Shown piece by piece: positions 33,811 to 44,190 of a DNA stretch of 64,000 bases. Below the pieces are notes generated by a model that saw only the letters and a list, made by a program, of their open reading frames with translations, did not search any database and was not told the DNA's origin. Made by a program: the position numbers and the translations under genes. The stretch comes from Cherax quadricarinatus (lineage: Eukaryota > Arthropoda > Malacostraca > Decapoda > Parastacidae): the NCBI RefSeq assembly GCF_038502225.1, contig NC_091341.1, positions 4,925,903 to 4,989,902 of the forward strand, in the 5' to 3' direction. How positions within the stretch are numbered: the first letter of the stretch is position 1; each line of letters opens with the position of its first letter.

Positions 33811-34150
33811 TGTGTGTGCGCGCGCGCGCGCTCGTGTATGTTTGCTTCTTCTAGCTTCATGTCTCCAGAAGTCCATCTGCGGGCCCTCAGATCAACTTCC
33901 TTCCTCACTTCCCCAGGCTCAGCAGGTGTTGGCCCCTCCCCAGTGACCTTGTTGGGTGGCAGGTCAGCCTCGTCTAGCTGGTCATAGTTTGGGCGAGAGC
34001 TGGACGAGGTACATAGTTGGGTGTTGTCATAGCTGGACGAGGTACATAGTTGGGTGAGGTCATGGTTGGGTGAGGTCATGGTTGGGTGAGGTCATGGTTG
34101 GGTGAGGTCATGGTTGGGTGAGGTCGTGTGTGTGTGTGTGTGTGTGAGCG
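31347..34150. repeat. Higher-order compound repeat: minisatellite + (GT)n + approximately 150-180-bp module
   Basis: A cassette of 'gaggtcatagttgggc' units, a (GT)n tract (32056-32103, 33070-33114, 33441-33475, 33777-33835) and the module ctcgtgtatgtttgcttctt...gtctccagaagtccatctgc...ctcagatcaacttcc...cagcaggtgttggcccctcc...gtctagctggtcatag repeats. Module copies start near 32105, 33119, 33479, 33832 and 34152, with older copies near 31347 and 31500. The last three cassettes have a spacing of about 320-355 bp. The module ends in a pyrimidine-rich 'cttccccag' string resembling a 3' splice site. Confidence 0.88.
32176..32238. mobile_element. 63-bp insertion with 8-bp target duplication
   Basis: Compared with the four other copies of the module, this copy carries an extra 63 bp flanked by atcaactt (32168-32175 and 32239-32246). 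The insert folds into two hairpins, gccgggtc with gacccgggc and ccgg-aagta-ccgg, and ends in ctaatgaatga, which looks like a short tetranucleotide tail. This fits the extreme 3' end of a non-LTR element or a very short SINE. The family is unknown. Confidence 0.7.
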
Positions 34151-34734
34151 CGCTCGTGTATGTTTGCTTCTTCTAGTTCCATGTCTCCAGAAGTCCATCT
34201 GCGGGCCCTCAGATCAACTTCCTTCCTCACTTTTCCAGGTTCAGCAGGTGTTGGCCCTTCCCCAGTGACCTTGTTGGATGGTAACTTGGCCTTGTCAAGC
34301 TGGTCTGCTGCCGAGACTGTCCAGGTGGGTGGAATTACAGGAGGGGACACACAGTAAACTGCGTCCTGTAATTCCAACCACCAAGACAGTCGCGAACAGT
34401 AGACCAGCCAGACGAGACTGAGCTGCCTCCCAACTCGGCCACCAAGCTGAGGTTACTTACTGAAATCTGGAACTTCTATTTATGTTTCATAATGTGTTTA
34501 TAATTCCTTTTGTTTTTACTTACGTAGCTGTATAATTGTTTCTGAACGTTTTATTGTGTGTTTATTTCTATCAGTATGTTGATCTGTTTCTTCCCACCAA
34601 GAAATCTGCAATAAAGTTATCAGCTTTCTGTTTTGTTGTAATTCATCCATTTTTTTATGCAAGACACTCAAATATCCACAAATAAATATACATGTGCACT
34701 CACAGATATTTATGTACCTCCGCACATGAACTCT
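34151..34734. repeat. Compound-repeat end module, counterpart of 13545-14122
   Basis: The final module copy is extended with ggaattacagga...tcctgtaattcc, 'accaagacagtcgcgaacag' and the same AT-rich tail as at 13.8-14.1 kb. A minus-strand frame (34377-34108) parallels the one at 13775. The two peptides differ at six or more of about 79 residues. Confidence 0.75.
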
Positions 34735-34748
34735 ATACATACATACAT

Positions 34749-34786
<38 letters not shown>

Positions 34787-34787
34787 G
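34735..34787. repeat. (ATAC)n/(AC)n microsatellite
   Basis: Seven to eight 'atac' units grading into about ten 'ac' units. Confidence 0.95.
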
Positions 34788-34959
34788 CACGTTCCGTCAT
34801 GTTCACACATTCACATACACATCTGCATTTTCTCTCACTTCAATTAAACTTTTATTACACATTCAATAAAACAGAAATATAGAAATTCTTAAGTTTAAAT
34901 TCCAATACAATCCTGAATAAACAAAGCGGATAAGGCTGTTATACGATATTTTGAAGAAA
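34788..34959. other. AT-rich spacer
   Basis: No recognised feature between the microsatellite and the presumed CR1 5' end. Confidence 0.4.
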
Positions 34960-35145
34960 TTCTTAATGAGAGTTGTGAAGATGTGACAGTCGAGGGAAAC
35001 TTGTATTGGATAAAGGAAAGAGGAGCTTATTGGGCCGTGCGGACGTGCTGCGCAGTAGCTCCTGATTGAGTTGGCTTTTGCGCAGTGTTGACGTGTACTT
35101 GGCTCTGTGAAGACCTGTTTGCGCGCTCTCTAGAATTGAAGCAAG

Positions 35146-35981
35146 ATGCCCTCCATCGAGCAACTTTACCAACAGCTTAAGGAAGAACTGAGGTTGGCGA
35201 ATATGGAAATTCGGCGACTGACCGAGGAAAACAAAAAGATTCGGAGTAGTCCTCCTGTTTTGAGTCCTCAGGTCAAGAAGGGAAACTGGTCAGTGGCTGG
35301 ACAGCAGGGAAAGAAGTTGACGATCAAGAAGACGAATGGAAAGGTAGAAACGATGAAGAAGAAAGAGACTGCCGTGGAAACTGTTGTGGAAAATCCAATA
35401 CATTCTCAGTGCTACCCGACGAATGTGAGTTGACTACTGGGAACGACCCGACGAAAGACATTAAGGAAGGTAAGAATATTGTTGTTGTTGGGGATAGCCA
35501 AGTTAGGTATATGGATAGGGCGTTCTGTTTGAAGGACAGGAGTAGGAGACAGAGAGTTTGCTTTCCTGGGGCTGGGATGGAGGATATTGTTAGCCGTCTG
35601 GATGACATCATGAGAGGTAATGGGAGCAATCCTATTATCTGTCTCAGTGCTGGAGGCAACGATGTTGGCAGACGTAGGAGTGAGGACCTGATTAGCAGGT
35701 ATAGGTCAGCAATAGAAATAATTAGAAGTAAGGGTGGGAACCCTCTCATATGTGGTATTTTGCCAAGGAGGGGAGTTGGAAATGAATGGTTGTCCAGGGC
35801 AATTGGTGTCAATTGCTGGCTGGACAAATACTGTAAGGAAAATGCGGTAACATTCATAGACAACTGGGACCTCTTCTATGGCAGAAATGACATGTATGCT
35901 AGGGACGGGATTCACTTGTCTAGGTGTGGGGTGGGAGCACTGGCAACTGCAGTGGAGGGAGCAGTTAGGACTTTAAACTAG
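35146..35981 (+). pseudogene. CR1 ORF1 protein: coiled coil plus SGNH esterase domain, one frameshift
   Basis: Starts MPSIEQLYQQLKEELRLANM, giving an N-terminal coiled coil (residues about 1-35), then a Lys-rich linker. Around 35396 a one-base loss moves the frame: 'gaaaatccaatacattc' would need one more base to read through to NTFSVLPDECEL. The second part (35409-35981) is an SGNH/GDSL-type domain: VVVGDSQVRY (GDS nucleophile block), LSAGGNDVG (GxND block) and RDGIHLS (catalytic Asp-x-x-His). ORF1 esterase domains are known in CR1 elements and are thought to act in RNP-membrane or lipid interactions, though their role is not settled. All catalytic blocks survive; only the frameshift breaks the gene. 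Confidence 0.88.
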
Positions 35982-35995
35982 GAATAGTTAGTGGT

Positions 35996-38928
35996 ATGGG
36001 TTTTGGCAGGAAAACAGTGAAGTCCCAGTGTAGTAATATTACGAGTTCTAGGGGAACTAGTAATAATAAGAACGAGATAGATATTGAAAAGCCAGGGACC
36101 TTGGGTGATAAGGACAGTAATAGGTTTAGTAGAAAAATAGAAATGAGCAGGAAGGGTAAAGAGAAAGGAGAGTCTTTCAATGTTTATTATGCTAATTGCC
36201 GTAGTGCTAGGAATAAGATGGACGAGTTGAGATTAGTTGCTAGTGTAGGTAACATTGATGTATTTGCCTTAACTGAGACGTGGTTTAATTCAAAAAGTCG
36301 GGACATGCCTGCGGAATGTCATATTCAGGGTTTTAAATTGTTCCAAGAAGATAGAAGTATTGGGAGGGGGGGTGGGGTGGCATTGTATGTCCGAGATCGC
36401 TTGAACTGTTGCATAAAAACGGGTATTAAGTCTGAAGTAACACATACAGAGTCTGTTTGGATAGAATTTTCAGAGGGGCATGAAAAACTGATTTTAGGAG
36501 TGATATACCGTCCCCCAAACTTAGATAGGGACCAAGGGAAACTACTATGGGAGGAAATTGTTAAGGCCACAAGGCACGATAATGTAGTAATTCTAGGAGA
36601 CTTTAACTTTAGTCATGTTGATTGGAATTTCTTGACTGGGAATTTAGAATCATACGACTTCTTAGAAGTATTTCAGGATTGTTTTTTGAAGCAGTTTGTG
36701 ACAGAACCTACAAGGGGAAATAGCCTGCTTGACTTAGTTATGTCAAACAATGAATCCCTTGTTAATAATTTAGAAATTTCAGAGGAACTGGGTGCTAGCG
36801 ACCACAAATCAATCACATTTAGCATTGAATGGAAGTACGATAGTAGCGATAATTCAGTAACAGTCCCAGATTTTCGCTTAGCAGATTACGATGGGCTTAG
36901 AGAACACTTATCATCTGTTGACTGGGGTAACGAAGAGAGCTATCAATATGACAGTTTTCTGAACACTATACATGCTGCTCAAGGAGAGTTTATCCTATAT
37001 AAAGAAATTAGATCAAATAGAAATGACCCAAAATGGATGAATAATAGGCTCAAATATCTACTAGGGCATAAGAAAGGAATTTATAGGCGTATCAAAAGAG
37101 GTGAGGGTCATCTTATGAATCAGTATATTGACATTAAGAGGGACATTAAAAAGGGGATAAGAAAAGCTAAAAGGGACTATGAAATTAAAGTTGCTAGGGA
37201 TTCTAAAACTAACCCAAAAAGTTTTTTCCAGGTCTATAGAACAAAAGTTAGAGATAAGATAGGTCCCCTTAAAAATAACTATGGGCACCTTACTGACAAA
37301 GAGAATGAAATGTGCTTGATTTTAAATAATTATTTTCTCTCAGTTTTTACACAGGAAGACACTAACAATATTCCAGTAATTAATTTTTACAGTGGGCTAG
37401 AAGAAGATAAATTATGTAACATCACAGTCACTAGTGAGATGGTTGTGAAGCAGATAGACAGACTGAAGCAAAATAAGTCGCCGGGTCCTGATGAGGTTTT
37501 TTCAAGGGTTCTTAAGGAATGCAAAATGGAACTCTGTGAACCATTAACTAATATTTTTAATTTATCTCTTCAAACAGGTGTAGTGTCTGATATGTGGAAG
37601 ATGGCTAATGTAATTCCTATTTTTAAAACAGGGGACAAGTCGTTACCGTCAAATTATCGCCCAATAAGCCTGACCTCAATTGTAGGCAAATTACTAGAGT
37701 CAATTATAGCTGAGATTATAAGAAGCCATCTCGATAAGCATAGCTTGATTAATGATACTCAGCATGGATTCACAAGAGGCCGGTCTTGTCTAACTAATTT
37801 ATTAACTTTCTTCAGTAAAGCTTTTGAGGCTGTTGACCACAATAAAGAATTTGATATTATTTACTTAGATTTTAGTAAGGCTTTTGATAGAGTTCCGCAC
37901 CATAGACTGTTAAAGAAAGTGGCAGCTCATGGCATTGGGGGAAAAGTGCTCTCGTGGATCGAGTCATGGCTCACTGACAGGAAGCAGAGAGTGTCCATAA
38001 ATGGGGTTAAGTCCGAGTGGGGATCTGTAACAAGTGGCGTTCCACAGGGATCAGTCTTGGGCCCGTTGTTGTTTATAATATATATCAATGATCTTGATGA
38101 GGGAATTACTAGTGATATGAGCAAATTCGCCGATGACACAAAGATAGGTAGGATAATTGATTCAAACGTAGATGTTATGGAACTTCAGGAGGATTTAAAC
38201 AAACTCCATTCTTGGTCAGAAAAGTGGCAGATGCAGTTCAATGTAGATAAATGCAAGGTTCTGAAGCTTGGGAGTGCCCATAATCCTAGTACTTATAAGT
38301 TAAATGATGTAGAACTTAGCCATACAGATTGCGAAAAGGACTTGGGGGTTATGGTGAGCAGCAACCAAGACAGCAATGCCTAAGCGTACGTAATAAGGCA
38401 AATAGATTACTGGGATTTATATCAAGAAGTGTAAGCAACAGAAGTCCAGAGGTCATACTGCAGCTTTATACATCATTAGTAAGGCCTCACCTAGATTATG
38501 CAGCTCAGTTCTGGTCTCCGTATTACAAAATGGACATAAATTCGTTAGAAAATATTCAGCGTAGGATGACTAAATTAATACATAGCATTAGAAATCTTCC
38601 TTATGAAGAAAGATTGAAGACTCTTAAGTTACATTCACTTGTTAGACGAAGAATGAGGGGAGACCTGATCGAAGTGTATAAGTGGAAGATAGGTATTAAT
38701 AAAGGGGATATTAATAAGGTCTTGAGGATGTCTCTCCAAGAGAGAACCCGCAGTAATGGATTTAAATTAGATAAGTTTAGATTTAGAAAGGACATAGGAA
38801 AGTATTGGTTTGGAAATAGGGTAGTTGATGAGTGGAACAGTCTACCTAGTTGGGTTATTGAGGCTGGGACTTTGGGTAGTTTCAAATCTAGGTTGGATAA
38901 GTACATGAGTGGGAGGGGTTGGATTTGA
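35996..38928 (+). pseudogene. CR1 ORF2 protein: AP endonuclease and reverse transcriptase, one frameshift
   Basis: Fourteen bases after ORF1. The first frame (35996-38383, 795 codons) has an exonuclease-endonuclease-phosphatase domain: VYYANCRSARNKMDEL, LTETWF, GGGVALYVRD, VIYRPPN, ILGDFNF and GASDHKSI. RT follows: KSPGPDEV, YRPISLTSIVGKLLESIIAE, QHGFTRGRSCLTNLL, YLDFSKAFDRVPHHRLLKK, SGVPQGSVLGPLLF and FADDTKIG. Near 38365 (VMVSSNQDSNA then stop) the frame shifts. The C-terminal part continues as CLSVRNKANRLLGF, RPHLDYAAQFWSPYY and RVVDEWNSLPSWV to the stop after SGRGWI at 38928. No RNase H, as in CR1. The domain set is complete apart from the shift, which could also delete a few residues. 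Confidence 0.93.
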
Positions 38929-39168
38929 GTGGGACTTTCACATCAGAGCTTATTTCTTGGGTGGCATTGAAAATTGGGCAAATGTTTTGTTAGTGGGATG
39001 AATTGTAAAGGACCTGCCTAGTATGGGCCAGCAGGCCTCCTGCAGTGTTCCTCCTTTCTTATGTTCTTATGTTAAGAAAGGTAGAAGTGCCAGAAATAAA
39101 TATTTACCTTTTAAGTAAGTCACTCAGATTTTACTCCATTTATGATCTCTCTCTCTCTCTCTCTCACA

Positions 39169-39212
39169 AACACAGACACACAGACACACACACACACAAA
39201 CACACACACACA

Positions 39213-39255
<43 letters not shown>

Positions 39256-39358
39256 ACACACACAGACACACACACAAACACACACACACAGACACACACA
39301 CACAGACACACACACACAGACACACACACACAGACACACACACACAGACACACACACA
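39169..39358. repeat. (CA)n with regular 'ga' and 'aa' interruptions
   Basis: ACACACAGAC- and ACACAAAC-type units, about 190 bp. The His/Thr- or Val/Cys-rich frames over it are artefacts. Confidence 0.95.
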
Positions 39359-40328
39359 CCTGGTAGACCTTCATGACTCTTACACTGCAAATTTATTTAC
39401 TAGTATGTTACTCTACTCTACCCTTCTTTGATGTTGCAGTAACATTCTTGTGTGTTGATGTAATGTTCTTTTATGCAAATTAAACTGCCTTAATTAATTT
39501 TTATTAGACAGCAGCAACACAATTTTTCATTCTTGAATTATACGTCCTCTGAAATATATTATTGTTCACTATATTTATAGATGTTTCATATTCTCAACAG
39601 TAATACAGGTTATGATATTTGCTGACAACAGTGCTATAGTAATGTATGTATAGAAGTCTTATACTTTAAACACTGTACTTTATAAGGTTAAGTAACAGCT
39701 TTATGCTAACACATTCTTAACTTATTGAAAGTTCAGGAAAAAATATTGACACAGTAAATGAATTCAGGTTAAATTTAAAATTTAGGAACATGTTTGGAAC
39801 ATGTCTCTGAACATGCTACGTATAGGCATACTTACTAAATTTACTGATGGAAGCAGAAAATGGGTCGAGTAGTGTTACATATCAGAAAATAATTAAATCT
39901 ACAGCATCGAAGAAAATTTAAGGTTGAATCTGCAGAGACAATGAATTTGGTAATTTCATGAACATAAAAAGCTGTCCTAAGGTGCACTATACACACTAAC
40001 AAAATCTGAAAGCAACTAACAGAAGCTTCCTGACAAAAATGTAATCAATGTGTGATTTAAATTTCACTCAGATTGTCTGTAATGTTTCACTAGAAATCTT
40101 GTGTCTTGCGACTTCCTAGGTTAAGTCTAGACTGTTTTTAAAACAGTTTGTGAGTGAATCAACAAAGAAAATATCTGGTGTTGACTGGTGTAACATGACA
40201 AACTTTCCTCTCCATCAACACCTGCCAGACACCTATGAAGAATATTTACTGCTATACAAAGTGTGTAAACAACACATATTAATCACGGAAATAATGTCAC
40301 AAAATCTGGTCTAAGTGATTATATCAAA
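39359..40328. other. AT-rich region, no recognised gene
   Basis: No conserved frame, tandem repeat or structured element that I can support. Confidence 0.4.
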
Positions 40329-40432
40329 GACTGGTATAAACCTTGGTAATAAATACCGACAAGTTGGTTTAGAAAGACACGTAAGCAAACAATAAATATG
40401 TCATAGTGTTTGCTTACGTGTCTTTCTAAACC
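40329..40432. mobile_element. 104-bp palindromic mini-element with 8-bp target duplication
   Basis: Perfect 26-bp arms at 40365-40390 and 40408-40433 (core ttagaaagacacgtaagcaa) around a 17-nt loop. They are preceded by taaaccttggtaataaatac and cgacaag. Direct repeats atatcaaa at 40321-40328 and 40433-40440 bracket it. The 'ataccgacaag' string matches the reverse complement of the foldback-element termini (cttgtcggtat), suggesting kinship with that family. A diverged copy is at 41966-42058. Confidence 0.6.
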
Positions 40433-40440
40433 ATATCAAA

Positions 40441-41049
40441 TACTCAACAACATTTGGGACAAAAGATCCCATATTTACATGATAATAAATTAATGAAAAA
40501 TCTAATCTTATAAACCATTACATTTAAACTAATGAAGCGGGTAATAAACATCAATGTGGTTATTGTTTGTAAATATCTGTTTATTAATTTCATTCATTGC
40601 ATTTTGGAAAAAAAAGGCATCAAATAGAGGTAAAGTAAAATGATCTCACTTGAGTAAGAGAAAAAAAAAAAAACAAGAAAATATAAAGATAGTGTTTGAC
40701 CTGGTGACCATCAGCGCTCCAGTGCTGGCTCTTACAGTCCGGTTGTCTACCTTCCTAATTCATTCTTATTTTTTCCGTACTGTCTGTGCAAAAGTTAATT
40801 ACCTTTTCGTAATTACTTATTAATAGTAACTATCTGTCTTAAATTAACAGTTGTTGTAATTTACAATAGCTGTACTCACAACTTTCTCCTGGAGTTCATA
40901 ACATTACTTAAATACTCAGTAAAGCAATATTTCTGGAACATTTTTCATCACTGTTTCTTCCATAACTTAAGACTGGGGTTTCTGTGCTAGTTTGTTTTAT
41001 TATGAATCAATGCAACTCTTAAGCAAGTTTTATCAACTGAAAAATAACT
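40441..41049. other. AT-rich region, no recognised gene
   Basis: Nothing supportable seen. Confidence 0.4.
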
Positions 41050-41960
41050 TAATTGGCAGTTATGAAGGAAGTTATTAATTTTAGTAATGTGATCTGTACT
41101 ATGGTAAGTACAGACTTTGCGAAAGCCTTTGAAAAGTGCGATCATGATGTAATGGCACACAAAATGAGTGATAAATAACAGGAAAAATGGGTAGATGGAT
41201 CCATAACTTCTTAACCACTAGAACACAGAGTATTAGTAAACAGAGTAAAATTCGAGGCGGCTCCAGTGAAAAACTCTGTATTACAAGGTACAATACTCGC
41301 CCCCATCCTTTTCCTCGTCCTTATATCTGACAGAGGTATAAGCCACGGCACCGTATCTTCCTTTGCTGACTATACCAGGATTTGCAAGACAGTGCCATAT
41401 ACTGAGGACACTGTAAATCTCCAGGGGAACATTAATAAATGGACCATATAAAAAACATCATGAAGTTCAATGAAGACGAATTTCAATTACTCTATGGAAA
41501 ACTTGAGGAAATAAAAACTGAATCGGAGTATAAAACAAATTCTAACCCCTCAATAGAGCGTTAAACTAATGTGAAGGACCTGGGAGTGATAATGTCAGAG
41601 AATTTTATTTTCAAAGATCTCAACAATGTCTCTACCACATCAACTAGAAAAATGAAAAGGTGGATAATGAGAACCTTCAAAACTAGGGAAGCCAGGCCAA
41701 TAATGACTCTCTTAAAATCACTTTCTTTAGACTGGGGTATTACTGTACACTAACGGCCTCTTTCAAGGCAGGCGACATTACACACCTGGAGAATATACAG
41801 AGAACTTTCACTGCACGTATAAGTACAATAAAACACCTCAATTACTGAGAACGTTTGAAGTCCCTTAACCTGTACTTTCTGGAACGCAGGTCAGGAATTG
41901 GAGTTCTGTTTGTGACATGACATGTTTGCAACATGACACCAACGAGAGGCTAAACACTAC
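41050..41960 (+). pseudogene. Heavily decayed non-LTR reverse transcriptase
   Basis: Blocks scattered over three frames keep RT order. These are TDFAKAFEKCDHDVMAHKM (41110-41165), VLVNRVKFEAAPV then LQGTILAPILFLVLISD (41228-41332), SFADYTRICKT (41370, catalytic FADD degraded to FADY), MKFNEDEF-like (41462), VKDLGVIMSENF (41572) and KRWIMRTFKTREARPIMTL (41655). The last is LENIQRTFTARIS-like near 41800. Several stops and shifts are present, so it is non-functional. It belongs to the jockey/CR1 side of LINEs but is a different family from the CR1 copies elsewhere in the window. Confidence 0.7.
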
Positions 41961-41965
41961 GCGCT

Positions 41966-42058
41966 TAAAGAGTGAGATAAACCTTGGTAACTGATTCCAA
42001 TAAATTGGTTTAAAAAACACGTCTTAGTGTGTGTTAAGGTGTCTTTCTGAACCAAAAC
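41966..42058. repeat. Diverged copy of the 40329-40432 palindromic element
   Basis: Contains gataaaccttggtaact, ttggttta and gtgtctttctgaacca in the same order as the 40-kb element. The arms have many mismatches. Confidence 0.45.
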
Positions 42059-42440
42059 AGCGAGAGTCTGAGGGCAGCACTGAGAGTCAAGAAGCTATAT
42101 ACAGCATCAGTTATGATTGCTACGTCATACCTTGTACTAAGGCGGCATGCAAATGGTTTTATTAGATAAAATTCCGTCATAAATAAAGTTCTTTACAACG
42201 CACTGCAGGTGACGCTAAAAAGGTTTTCTCCTCCGAACTGATAAAATAGAGGCGGTACGTTCAGAGTGAGTCTTTATACACTCAGTTACGTTCTAAGCAA
42301 AGCTTCATAACTTTATGAGGTGCCAGTGACTGCCGACACCAGGAGAGAAGATGGCCACGAATGCTGTCACTGAAGACATCTTTACTGAAGACGTTTCACT
42401 CACTCCTGGGATGATGATCACTTCACGTACATGACAAAGC
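42059..42440. other. No recognised feature
   Basis: No coding or repeat signal that I can support. Confidence 0.35.
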
Positions 42441-42605
42441 TTGAAAAATTATATGGTGACAAATGGTATGGTGATACCGACAAGATGTGAGGAAAAGCCA
42501 CCTATGTACAGTTCTGAACATTTATTAAAGGAAACGTTTCGCCCCGAGTGGTTTCTTCAGTCCTAATACAGAAATAGCTATAAAACGAGTATATATAGCT
42601 GCAGG
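42441..42605 (-). mobile_element. Solo arm of a hammerhead-bearing foldback element (copy D)
   Basis: Starts 'aatggtatggtgataccgac' near 42453, equivalent to the terminal 'gtcggtat...accatt' of the other copies, and includes one minus-strand hammerhead-like motif. No opposite arm was found, so this is a truncated or solo copy. Confidence 0.55.
42519..42577 (-). ncRNA. Hammerhead ribozyme-like motif (copy D, stem II decayed)
   Basis: On the minus strand: AGGA before core CTGAAGA, then a weakened stem II (AACC...GGGGC), GAAACGTTTCC, and TCC pairing back to GGA for stem I. The core nucleotides are conserved, but the base of stem II is mismatched, so activity is doubtful. Confidence 0.45.
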
Positions 42606-42635
42606 AGTCAGGTGGAAAGCCGCGAGGGTAGTAAT

Positions 42636-42797
42636 AGCAGTAGCAATAGCAGCAGCAGCAGCAGCAATAGCAGCAGCAGCAATAGCAGCAGCAGCAATAG
42701 CAATAGCAGCAGCAGCAATAGCAGCAGCAGCAATAGCAACAGCAGCAATAGCAGCAGCAGCAATAGCAGCAGCAATAGCAGCAGCAGCAGCATCACC
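42636..42797. repeat. (AGC)n/(AAT) interrupted trinucleotide microsatellite
   Basis: AGC triplets with regularly spaced AAT interruptions give runs such as agcagcagcaatagcagc. Poly-Ser/Asn and poly-Leu frames result. I do not consider it coding. Confidence 0.95.
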
Positions 42798-43734
42798 ACA
42801 ATTGTGGTGAGATGGGTTGAGTTTAAGAAGGGCCTGTCAACATCGTGTTACAGCGGTCTCCAGAATGGGTAATATCCTGTTAATTAGCAATCTAGATATA
42901 GTGTAACTACCAGACTTTTGATGGATAATGTTACTAATAGCACACAAAGCAGCCGCTATACGCCTTTTCCTAGTTACAGTACATCAGCATTGAAAATTTG
43001 ATGCCGATCTGATAAGCCGTTCTGAATTTAATAACGAGAACCTTGGAGGAAGAAATAAAAAGAAAATCAGACAACTATTTAAAGGTATTCCTTTGGGGAT
43101 ACCTATTAATGCGTTAACACTTGGCTCCTCGTGGGTTTTAAGATTCACACATACATAGGTATTTACTGGAGTAGCGACCAGAGAAAATGTGGGACCAGGA
43201 GCTGTTACTCGACCCCTGCAACCAACATATATAGAAGTGTATATAAGAAAACTTATTTGCTCTACTATGAGCGAAATGTTGTCCAGGTTAAGACTTATTC
43301 TGCATACTGGTGTCCAATTTACTTCTCCTCGACGTTCTAATATTGTCTTCCCATTAAACGCGCCTCAGTGCCATAAATTAACGGAACGAGACATGTAATC
43401 AACGGAGACGCAATGCTCTACACTTTTTAATTGTTTACTAAAACTGAAGACATCAGCAGTGTGCTGCTATTCTAGAGCACTTGATAGTGCATCAAGGTTG
43501 ACTTGATGGCGGTGAAGAGGGCTCGTGATTTAAGAAGGTAGAGCTACCCTTCCTCTCCTCGGATTAAAATTACCCCCACCATTAGAATACAACAAAATAA
43601 TCATTGCAGTGAAATCCATCCTAGTAGAAGTCTTAACAATTTACTCTCGGCACATTTAGGATTCAATACTGTTTTTGTTTGCTGGGCCATAAAATTCATA
43701 GCAAGAATAGTGTGGGTGGGGGGAGGATTGCAGC
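42798..43734. other. No recognised gene
   Basis: Two overlapping 69-codon frames near 43131-43398 have no recognisable domain. Confidence 0.4.
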
Positions 43735-44190
43735 AGGAGAGAACAGCGTCAAAGATTGTGGACAGACACGAAGAGAGGATTAAGAAAGATTGTGGGTAGA
43801 GAGGAAAGGGTAAGATAGATTATGGGTAGAGGAAGAGAAAGGTAAGGAAGGTTGTGGGTAGAAAGGAAGAGATAGGTAAGAAAGGTTGAGGATAGAGAGA
43901 TAAAGGTTGTGGGTAGGCCGGAAGGGAGACCTAAGAACGGCTTTACGAAGAGACGTAAGAAAGGTTATAGGTAGACAGGAAGGAAAAGGTAAGAAATGCA
44001 GTGGGATAACAGGAAGAAATGAGAAAGACTGTGAATATGCAGGAAAAGGTAAGAAAGGTTATGGGGAGACAGGAAAATATTTAAAAAGTTTGTGGGTAGG
44101 GAAGTGGGGAGATAAAGACTGTGGTAGATAAACATAGTACAAGACAGATTATGGATAGGGAGGAAGACAGAAGTAAGAAAGGTTAAATGG
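43735..44190. repeat. Degenerate purine-rich tandem repeat
   Basis: Loose units of about 30-40 bp around 'ggtaagaaaggttgtgggta' plus gagaggaag, repeated about a dozen times with many indels. Confidence 0.65.

Larger units (their letters stand above)
34960..39075 (+). mobile_element. Near-full-length CR1-like non-LTR retrotransposon
   Basis: About 4.1 kb, comprising a GC-richer 5' UTR (approximately 34960-35145), ORF1, ORF2 and a short 3' UTR ending in two tandem copies of 'ttcttatg' (39057-39073). An octamer-like terminal repeat is a known CR1 hallmark. Only two single-site frameshifts are evident, so the insertion is fairly young. The 5' boundary is estimated from where base composition changes, and no target duplication was found, as is usual for CR1. 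Related copies are at 53777-54489 (same subfamily) and 8520-8782 (older). Confidence 0.85.

Noticed and set aside
39045..39431. His/Thr-rich or Cys/Val-rich proteins over dinucleotide tracts (also near 59.7 kb and 45.3 kb)
   Set aside because: Pure compositional frames of CA/GT microsatellites.
42608..42872. Poly-Leu or poly-Ser/Asn protein
   Set aside because: Trinucleotide microsatellite; no flanking domain or coding context.
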